The notes beneath the pieces were generated by a model, which did no database searches, had not been told where the DNA came from, and saw nothing but the letters and a program-made list of their open reading frames with translations. This document shows positions 23,878-28,772 of a stretch of DNA of 28,772 nt, one piece after another. The position numbers and the translations under genes were made by a program. The stretch is from a virus: the IMG/VR virus record IMGVR_UViG_3300043466_003939, positions 1-28,772 of that record; one strand, written 5' to 3'. Position 1 is the first letter of the stretch. Each line of letters opens with the position of its first letter.

Positions 23878-24708
23878 ATGGATCCAAATAAAATTCTTTT
23901 ACTTGTAAAATATACCAAACAAATTCATAACTCTTTGGAAGATTCTTCCCATCCCGATATTTTTAATACTATTAGTGACATTAAAAATGAAATCCACAAT
24001 GATGATTTTTTGAGTTTGTATCTTTCTAAATTAAATGGTTCTGAGGAATTATACTTGTTTTTTTCAATTTATCTTTATCATAAAAATGGTGATGTTGCAA
24101 AATCAGTAAAGTATGTTTTAGAAAACCTTAAAGGATATCGTTTTCAGGTGTTTGAGCTTGGTGGTTATAAAATAGAAGAGTGTGAAAGATGTAATGGTTA
24201 TGGAAGAGAAGAGTGTGAGTATTGTGATGGATCAGGAAATGAAGAATGTAGAGAATGTGATGGTGAAGGAGTTGTTACTTGTGATGACTGTGGTGGTTCA
24301 GGTGAAGATGAAGATGGACAAAGCTGCGAAACTTGTAATGGAAATAGTCATGTAACTTGTGACGATTGCCAAGGTCGTGGTGGTGAAACTTGTCATTATT
24401 GTAGTGGTGATGGTCAGTTTGAATGTAGTGAATGTTATGGTTCAGGTGAAATAGAAACTAATGAACAATTGGTTGATGATTTCAAAGATTTAATTTACAC
24501 ATTAAACGATTTGGATCTGATTTTTAATGAAGATGAATTAGTCACTCCAAATATTTATGATAATAGAGTATTAAAACAACCTTATTTTAGAAATAGAAAA
24601 TGGGAAGGTGAATACACAATCGAAGATCTCGAATATGAATATGATTTAAGAAATTTGGACTTGAATCACGGTTATGTTGCCATGTATTACGGAAAGGCAT
24701 CAATTTAA
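23878..24708 (+). CDS. DnaJ-type zinc-finger protein with eight CxxC modules, no J domain
   Basis: A 276-residue protein. Residues 102-190 contain eight CxxC units (CERC, CEYC, CREC, CDDC, CETC, CDDC, CHYC, CSEC), most followed by G.G, the pattern of the DnaJ central zinc domain, which has four. No HPD J-domain and no DnaJ substrate-binding C-terminal fold are seen. Residues 1-100 are helical; the C-terminal 80 are acidic and Tyr-rich. Likely binds four zinc ions and may act as a protein- or nucleic-acid-binding scaffold. It converges on, and overlaps by nine bases, the gene at 24700. One of three + strand genes. Confidence 0.83.
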   Translation: MDPNKILLLVKYTKQIHNSLEDSSHPDIFNTISDIKNEIHNDDFLSLYLSKLNGSEELYLFFSIYLYHKNGDVAKSVKYVLENLKGYRFQVFELGGYKIEECERCNGYGREECEYCDGSGNEECRECDGEGVVTCDDCGGSGEDEDGQSCETCNGNSHVTCDDCQGRGGETCHYCSGDGQFECSECYGSGEIETNEQLVDDFKDLIYTLNDLDLIFNEDELVTPNIYDNRVLKQPYFRNRKWEGEYTIEDLEYEYDLRNLDLNHGYVAMYYGKASI

Positions 24709-25203
24709 AAACTTCAACTTATACATAGTTGAGTAAGCCAACTCCTGTATAGTATCAATTTGATTCTGTATAAAAGAATCGTCACAACAGTCTCTTTTTT
24801 CTTCAATCATATTTAACAAACCTGTAAAATACTTTAATACTTGATTTTTGTTTTTATAAGATTGGTTCTTGAAAGATTTGTAATTAGTTAAAAGACCATA
24901 CTTACCTTGATAAGATTCAATAACACCATCAACAAGCGCATCAATCCCTTCATAATATTTTTGTAACGCTTTGTGTTCAGAATATGATTTAGTACCTAAA
25001 TGGAATATATGTACTTGAGTTTGTGAGTGAAGTAATTGACAAACCATATCACAAAAATCTTCGTTATGGTTTGAGGAATCTTTTTCATCCTGATCATCGT
25101 CGTTTTCTTCTTGATCGTTATCGTCTTCATCGTCTTCTTGTTCCCAAAGATTTCTTCTTTTCAACTCTTCTTTTAATTTTTCTGTTAGATCGAACTTATT
25201 CAT
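24700..25203 (-). CDS. Tagged acidic/helical protein, function unknown
   Basis: A 167-residue protein. It starts MNKFDLTEKLKEELKRRNLW, a tag-like amphipathic helix with LTE at 6-8, then a very acidic stretch (about 22-42, EDDEDDNDQEE and more), then a helical domain (about 48-167) with FCDMVCQLLHSQTQVHIFHL and paired Cys near 138. No domain is recognised. It is a single-gene unit directly after the terminator of the metallophosphoesterase, with its own TATTTAT element. Confidence 0.72.
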   Translation of the reverse strand: MNKFDLTEKLKEELKRRNLWEQEDDEDDNDQEENDDDQDEKDSSNHNEDFCDMVCQLLHSQTQVHIFHLGTKSYSEHKALQKYYEGIDALVDGVIESYQGKYGLLTNYKSFKNQSYKNKNQVLKYFTGLLNMIEEKRDCCDDSFIQNQIDTIQELAYSTMYKLKFLN

Positions 25204-25220
25204 AATTTTAGAATTTTATT

Positions 25221-25227
25221 ATAAATA
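25221..25227 (-). promoter_or_regulatory. TATTTAT element upstream of the 25203 gene
   Basis: Minus strand GTAATATTTATAATAAAA, 17 bases before the ATG at 25203 and four bases after the T-run of the terminator at 25231-25266. Terminator followed at once by this element repeats the arrangement at 6602-6648. Confidence 0.52.
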
Positions 25228-25230
25228 TTA

Positions 25231-25266
25231 CAAAAATGAGATTAGTTATAAAAAACTAACCTCATT
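25231..25266 (-). terminator. Strong Rho-independent terminator
   Basis: On the minus strand AATGAGGTTAGTT pairs with AACTAATCTCATT over 13 positions (one G-U) around a six-base loop, followed by TTTTTG. It includes the last codons and stop of the metallophosphoesterase gene. Confidence 0.85.
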
Positions 25267-25938
25267 TGTTATTGGATTCCAATCAATATGCCATGGCAAT
25301 TGAGAATATAAATATCGTTCATTCAACACGGCAGCATTGAAGTAGTGTGTATGTCCATCGTAATAATGTCCGTAACCACTATGGATATGTCCGCAGATAT
25401 GAATCTTTGGTTTGATTTGTTTAATTCGATCGGCAAGCAATTCACAACCCAAATGTTGTCCTCGACGACCTTCAACATCATCTAACATACCCCAAGCTGG
25501 ACCATGAGTAATTAAAATATCAATATCATCAGGAATATCTTTCCATTTTTGTTCCAATTCCCACCCACCTTTAGGTAAGTTAAACGCCCAATTATAAAAT
25601 TCAGGTTGCCAAGGACTACCCCAAATTTTAATCTCAGGTTTACCACCATCTATAATACCCAAAAATTCATCTTCAAGGTATTTGATGTCTTTATATGTTT
25701 CTAAAATCTCTTTAGTTTTCTCGGCATTATTTTGAAATCCCCAATCGTGATTTCCAGCAATAAAAACTTTAGTAGTGTAATTGTCTAAACCATTATACCA
25801 CTTCGCAAACTCACGAATCTCATGTTCATATCCCATAGAAGAAAGGTCACCGGCATGTAACAGCAAATCACCACCCTTCAAATCACCTGTAATGTGTTTG
25901 TGTTTGTTGTGTGTATCTGAAATTATTGTTAGTATCAT
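25246..25938 (-). CDS. Calcineurin-like metallophosphoesterase
   Basis: A 230-residue protein with the complete two-metal set: ISDTHNKH (6-13), HAGDLS (28-33), IAGNHDWGF (60-68), ITHGPAWGML, and CGHIHSGYGHYY. It belongs to the small stand-alone branch common in bacteria and phages; the substrate (phosphodiester, cyclic nucleotide or other) cannot be told. It ends inside a strong terminator and starts four bases after a TAACTTTG element, suggesting a host-type promoter. It uses CGN Arg codons repeatedly, as does the UvrC-like gene, unlike the AGA-rich tagged genes. Confidence 0.88.
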   Translation of the reverse strand: MILTIISDTHNKHKHITGDLKGGDLLLHAGDLSSMGYEHEIREFAKWYNGLDNYTTKVFIAGNHDWGFQNNAEKTKEILETYKDIKYLEDEFLGIIDGGKPEIKIWGSPWQPEFYNWAFNLPKGGWELEQKWKDIPDDIDILITHGPAWGMLDDVEGRRGQHLGCELLADRIKQIKPKIHICGHIHSGYGHYYDGHTHYFNAAVLNERYLYSQLPWHIDWNPITNEVSFL

Positions 25939-25942
25939 AATA

Positions 25943-25950
25943 CAAAGTTA
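25943..25950 (-). promoter_or_regulatory. TAnnTTTG promoter with possible -33 TTG
   Basis: Minus strand TAACTTTG, then TATT, then the ATG at 25938. A TTG lies 18 bases upstream, inside the 17-23 base range for Bacteroidetes promoters, making this the best-supported host-type promoter here. Confidence 0.55.
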
Positions 25951-26097
25951 ATAAATTTTTCCCAAATTCAATTCAAAATAGATATTAAAACATAAAAATG
26001 TTCCAACGCAAATAAAACAGTTATCGTAAAAACTAAATGTTAATCCTAATCCAAGTCCTCTAAAAGTACTCAAAAAAAATTCTAATCTTTTAAACAT
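25948..26097 (-). CDS. Possible 49-residue hydrophobic protein
   Basis: An ATG at 26097 opens a 49-codon frame ending in TAA at 25948. The product starts MFKRLEFFLSTFRG and is then strongly hydrophobic and Phe/Cys-rich (LGLGLTFSF, CFICVGTFLCFNIYF), so it could be a single-pass membrane peptide. It overlaps the preceding gene by 16 bases and fills the otherwise empty 26081-25939 gap, its stop touching the TAACTTTG element. A frame of this length can occur by chance in such AT-rich DNA. Confidence 0.4.
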   Translation of the reverse strand: MFKRLEFFLSTFRGLGLGLTFSFYDNCFICVGTFLCFNIYFELNLGKIY

Positions 26098-26288
26098 AAT
26101 TTTGTTCTTTTCATTTCATGTGTCATATGAAAACGATACATATAGTTTATCATTTCCATTTTAGGAATTTGTTTGATCCACTTTTGTTTGAAGTTGTCAA
26201 ATAATCGTTGTGTTGTTAAAAGTTGTTCGTAAGTTTGACAAGAACTTACAATTTTTGTAATGTATTGAAAATCTTCTTCGTAAAACAT
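26082..26288 (-). CDS. Small protein of unknown function
   Basis: A 68-residue protein from the ATG at 26288, two bases after the DUF2452 stop; an earlier ATG at 26312 would add eight residues and overlap the previous gene by 22 bases. It is helical, with a Met/His-rich end (MEMINYMYRFHMTHEMKRTK). No domain is recognised. It is co-transcribed with the DUF2452 gene. Confidence 0.6.
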   Translation of the reverse strand: MFYEEDFQYITKIVSSCQTYEQLLTTQRLFDNFKQKWIKQIPKMEMINYMYRFHMTHEMKRTKLCLKD

Positions 26289-26290
26289 TT

Positions 26291-26671
26291 TTAATCTTCT
26301 ATTTTTTCCCATTTGTTATCGTGATTATATTTAAAACTTCCTATATGTTCTCTCTTCCACTCGTTTGGAGATATCAAAGATAAAAATATTTTTCCATCAT
26401 TTGCATAATATAAGTGATAAATTTTTCCAATTACTGGTTCAAAACTAAATTTTGATTTATAAACAAGATCATTCCATTTATATTCATCAATAAGTTTTTG
26501 ATATTCTTTTTTTAATTGTTCAAACCTATCTTCAAACTGCTTATTGATGTTTAAAATTCTTGGTTCTTTCCAATGTTCAATGTTTGTAACTTGAATTGCG
26601 GGTGCTCCGACATTACTACCATAAGGAAGCAAACCAGGGTTGTCGGAAACATTATCAGGTTTGTTTGACAT
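26291..26671 (-). CDS. DUF2452 family protein
   Basis: A 126-residue protein following the DUF2452 (PF10504) pattern from end to end: PGLLPYGSNVGAPAIQVTNI, HWKEPRILNINKQFEDRF, LKKEYQKLIDEYKWNDLVY, SFEPVIGKIYHLYY, and LSLISPNEWKREHIGSF. Function is unknown to me; the family is frequent in Bacteroidetes and other Gram-negative bacteria, so a host origin is likely. It is linked by a one-base overlap to the gene at 26671. No tag. Confidence 0.88.
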   Translation of the reverse strand: MSNKPDNVSDNPGLLPYGSNVGAPAIQVTNIEHWKEPRILNINKQFEDRFEQLKKEYQKLIDEYKWNDLVYKSKFSFEPVIGKIYHLYYANDGKIFLSLISPNEWKREHIGSFKYNHDNKWEKIED

Positions 26672-26994
26672 TATAAAGTTTCAATTTTGTCTTTGATTTT
26701 TTTAATCAGAATTTCATCTGTAATACTTTCAGTTGTCAAAATTTCTTTAAGTAAATTCTCTGTTTCCAATTTTCCTTTAACCTTAACTCTGTGTGTTGCG
26801 TTTAACTCAACTTCATATAGTTTATATGCAACCTCATCAACTTTCTTCAACTTAGTAATATATTTTTCAATCCGTTGATCAAGTTTTCGTCTTCGTTCCA
26901 TATTGGTTACAGTTGGGATCGCTTTGTATAGTTCATCCAATCTTCCTTTAAGATATTGGATCTCACCGAACTTAAGTATTTCTTGATCTGTCAT
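26671..26994 (-). CDS. Helical protein of unknown function
   Basis: A 107-residue, highly charged protein (LKGRLDELYKAIPTVTNMERR, then KYITKLKKVDEVAYKLYEVE), probably coiled-coil or helical bundle. It lacks signal peptide, tag and known domain. It overlaps the membrane protein gene before it by four bases and the DUF2452 gene after it by one, so it is part of the 28772-to-25948 operon. Confidence 0.68.
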   Translation of the reverse strand: MTDQEILKFGEIQYLKGRLDELYKAIPTVTNMERRRKLDQRIEKYITKLKKVDEVAYKLYEVELNATHRVKVKGKLETENLLKEILTTESITDEILIKKIKDKIETL

Positions 26995-27284
26995 TTTTTG
27001 TGAATAGGGTTTTTACAATTTCCTTTATGTGAACCCCATTGTCTATCGGCGTTTCCTATTTTAATGTATTCACATCCTTGGTAGGTATACTCTGTTACTC
27101 CGGTTATTTCTGATGGGGTTTCTTTTTGTGGTTTTTGTTCTTCACAGGATGTAAGGGATATTAAAATCATACCAAATAAAAATCCAATTATCATGGCAAA
27201 TAACATTCCAACATCAGGACCTTCTTTAACCATTCTTGGTTTTACTCTAATAATTTTGTTTGGATCTATTTTAGGTTTTTTCAT
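26991..27284 (-). CDS. Single-pass membrane protein with Cys after the membrane segment
   Basis: A 97-residue protein from the ATG at 27284; a frame from 27371 would overlap the metalloprotease-like gene by 52 bases and I reject it. A basic N-terminus (KKPKIDPNKIIRVKPRMVK) precedes a hydrophobic segment (VGMLFAMIIGFLFGMILISL) ending in TSCEEQKPQ. The Cys could be a lipobox-type site, but the long N-terminal extension argues for a simple inner-membrane anchor. The C-terminal part has two more Cys residues. Function is unknown. Confidence 0.62.
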   Translation of the reverse strand: MKKPKIDPNKIIRVKPRMVKEGPDVGMLFAMIIGFLFGMILISLTSCEEQKPQKETPSEITGVTEYTYQGCEYIKIGNADRQWGSHKGNCKNPIHKK

Positions 27285-27319
27285 ACCCAAAAAATAAATG
27301 ATTTGTGTTGTTAAATCAA

Positions 27320-27772
27320 CTATGGTTTTGAATAAAATTTGATTTTGTTTTTGGCATTTTCTATTAACCAACTATCAACACACGGTATTTTTTCTAAAAA
27401 CTCCAATTCGTGTTGATAACATACAACTTCTTCAAGATTTGGTTTTAGGTTGAAGTTAGTTCTTTTAAAGAATAAATGTAAAGATTCGTGAACAAGTATT
27501 GCAGAAATGTTATAGATGTTTCCGTCTTTCATTTCTCTTGTTGGAATGGTAATTGTACTATCCCCTTCTGTTGTTGAGAATCCTCCGTTCCAATATGCAA
27601 CATTAGAGCAGTTCTCCATAATCAGATAATACTTCTGAACATCATATTTCTTTATGGTGTCTAAAGCCTGTTCTACTTTATTTTTCCAACCATCCCCAAC
27701 ATCTGCAATACGGATTTGCGAGAAAGAGGATGACCAAAACATTAACAATATCAAAAGTTGCCATATTTTCAT
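27320..27772 (-). CDS. Secreted HExxH protein, putative metallopeptidase
   Basis: A 150-residue protein with a signal peptide (MKIWQLLILLMFWSSSFSQ, cleavage near 18-19). HESLH at 95-99 (AILVHESLHLFF) is an HExxH zinc motif, with NLEEVVCYQHE at 112-122 offering a Glu third ligand as in gluzincin-type enzymes. Three Cys residues (54, 118, 131) could form a disulfide. It is small for a protease, so activity is inferred from the motif only. It overlaps the preceding secreted-protein gene by four bases; both products are predicted to be exported from the host cytoplasm. Confidence 0.75.
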   Translation of the reverse strand: MKIWQLLILLMFWSSSFSQIRIADVGDGWKNKVEQALDTIKKYDVQKYYLIMENCSNVAYWNGGFSTTEGDSTITIPTREMKDGNIYNISAILVHESLHLFFKRTNFNLKPNLEEVVCYQHELEFLEKIPCVDSWLIENAKNKIKFYSKP

Positions 27773-28221
27773 ATTTTGATAACGGCTTCATGAATAGCCT
27801 TTTTTAGTGCTGATGATACTGTCATTTTTTCAAAAGGTAACATACCTTCTTTCACCTCGATCATAATAGCTCTGATCTCAGTTTCAGATTCCCCAATACC
27901 TTCATAACATTTACCATCGTAATATAATCTTACACCAACCTGTGTAACTGATTCTGTTTTTTCAACACCAACAATTCTGATTGTTGTTTTTGGTAATCCA
28001 AAGTAATACACCTCAACATCAATATCTTTTCCATCTTCAGATAAACAGAACTTCTCAGATAGTTCGTCTTCAACTATTTGTCTTATACCAAAACGAATGT
28101 CTCTGTTTCCCATCTCTTTTAGTTTAGCTGTGTTGTAAACTGAATCAACATAAACACACTGTTGAGCAGTTGCGATGTTACCAAGTAGTAACATACCAAG
28201 TAGTAAGATTATATTTTTCAT
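27769..28221 (-). CDS. Secreted protein of unknown function
   Basis: A 150-residue protein with a typical signal peptide (MKNIILLLGMLLLGNIATAQ, cleavage after ATA or ATAQ). The mature part looks alpha/beta (VDVEVYYFGLPKTTIRIVGV type strands followed by a C-terminal helix) with Cys pairs. No domain is recognised. Located between the dockerin-bearing protein and the HExxH protein and overlapping both, so the three probably work in the same compartment. Confidence 0.72.
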   Translation of the reverse strand: MKNIILLLGMLLLGNIATAQQCVYVDSVYNTAKLKEMGNRDIRFGIRQIVEDELSEKFCLSEDGKDIDVEVYYFGLPKTTIRIVGVEKTESVTQVGVRLYYDGKCYEGIGESETEIRAIMIEVKEGMLPFEKMTVSSALKKAIHEAVIKI

Positions 28222-28772
28222 TAGTAATTAACTGTTGATTTATACCCGGGAGCGATCAAGTAATAGTTTTGTGATCCCCCACTTATAGGTGAGTTTATTG
28301 TTATAGATGGCACACCAGGAATTGATATTCTCATATCTGTTGTGTTTGTTGTTAATGTTGTGTATTGTGCCGTTGTATAATATTTAGCGGGAGTCGTATT
28401 TATCCAACCATTTACAAATCCAAATCTTCTAAGGTTAATATAATTCTCATCTGCAACATTTATTCTACCATCATAGTTAACATCATATCTATGATAATGA
28501 ATACTTTTAATTGGTGTAATCCCCAAGACTAATTTTGATACTTCAATCATATCATTTAACCCTAAGGTTGTTACTGGTGTTGGTTCATCAAATTGGATGT
28601 ACCATTCAACTGATGGGTTTGTTGGTTGTGAAAAACTATAATATCCTGAAGCATTTGTGTAGACTGTCTGATGTAATACCCATGGTGTGTATGTGACTAT
28701 GTATTCAAATTCTAATACATATGGTAGTGAAATTGCATTTGGTAAGTCATTCCATTTACCACCCCCTACAAA
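28221..28772 (-). CDS. Partial surface protein with dockerin-like module (N-terminus outside window)
   Basis: The frame is open from the stop at 28221 to the window edge, 183 codons, so the true start lies outside; the Met at 28550 is internal. Upstream of it, in frame, are VLHQTVYTNASGYYSFSQ, a pattern seen in Bacteroidetes surface beta-domains, and VTTLGLNDMIEVSKLVLG. This is followed by YDVNYDGRINVADENYINL, a dockerin-type calcium loop (D-x-N-x-D-G-x-I). The two helices with paired loops form one dockerin-like module. The C-terminus is beta-rich and Thr/Tyr-rich. Probably a virion or surface adhesin that may bind a cohesin-like partner. Confidence 0.75.
   Translation of the reverse strand, partial: FVGGGKWNDLPNAISLPYVLEFEYIVTYTPWVLHQTVYTNASGYYSFSQPTNPSVEWYIQFDEPTPVTTLGLNDMIEVSKLVLGITPIKSIHYHRYDVNYDGRINVADENYINLRRFGFVNGWINTTPAKYYTTAQYTTLTTNTTDMRISIPGVPSITINSPISGGSQNYYLIAPGYKSTVNY

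Noticed and set aside
27285-27371. Earlier start for the 26991-27284 membrane protein
   Set aside because: It would overlap the HExxH gene by 52 bases; the internal ATG gives a normal basic N-terminus before the membrane segment.
1-28772. tRNA genes and Shine-Dalgarno sites
   Set aside because: I saw no cloverleaf-like segment in the short gaps, and no consistent GGAGG-type sequence before starts, which fits a Bacteroidetes host.
1-28772. Plain bacterial chromosome as the source
   Set aside because: Some genes (YceI, DUF2452, LpxH-like) are bacterial in type, but tagged small genes, lysozyme and the repeat-fibre and glycosyltransferase module fit a phage better; a prophage remains possible.

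Overview
The window looks like part of a large, AT-rich double-stranded DNA phage genome infecting a Bacteroidetes-type host. No terminase, portal, capsid, tail-tube or replication gene lies in it, so the phage call is inference. It rests on dense, mostly one-strand operons with 1-4 base overlaps, a T4-type lysozyme, a Thr/Pro-repeat surface protein with neighbouring glycosyltransferases, and short N-terminal peptides shared by many unrelated proteins. The host call rests on TAnnTTTG (-7 type) elements close to several starts, absence of clear Shine-Dalgarno sequences, and protein types common in Bacteroidetes (LpxH-like, YceI, DUF2452, dockerin-like modules). An integrated phage cannot be excluded.

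Layout. 1-2857 (-): five linked genes, all with an N-terminal tag of the form MKxLIRxILxEE; the last is a GIY-YIG nuclease. 2965-3375 (-) and 3431-3766 (+): two small divergent unknown genes. 3768-6596 (-): a tagged DHH phosphoesterase / peptidoglycan-binding / SGNH-hydrolase fusion. 6678-7570: YceI and a small secreted protein, closed by a hairpin terminator. 7623-9403: LpxH-like phosphoesterase, GNAT acetyltransferase and family 2 glycosyltransferase in one operon. 9508-11328: a tagged multidomain protein ending in an EF-hand/dockerin-like loop. 11382-12656 (+): a short UvrC-like nuclease. 12649-14606: an unknown gene, a tagged membrane-linked lysozyme and a small gene. 14630-20915: surface module, with a Thr/Pro-repeat protein flanked by two paralogous glycosyltransferases and an RgpF-like protein. 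20919-23425: further tagged proteins, including a PD-(D/E)XK-like nuclease and a zinc ribbon. 23449-25203: a DUF6915-like protein, an eight-fold CxxC zinc protein (+) and an acidic tagged protein. 25246-28772 (-): metallophosphoesterase, small genes, a DUF2452 protein, a membrane protein, two secreted proteins (one HExxH) and a partial dockerin-bearing surface protein.

How it fits together (inference). The tags resemble the capsid-targeting sequences of T4 internal proteins, which the prohead protease cuts after [L/I]xE. If so, nucleases, a lysozyme and several unknown proteins would be packaged with the DNA and delivered to the host. A TATTTAT element lies upstream of most transcription-unit starts, twice directly after a terminator, and is a candidate phage promoter. 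A second set of genes carries host-like TAnnTTTG elements 4-12 bases before the start codon, suggesting short or no leaders.
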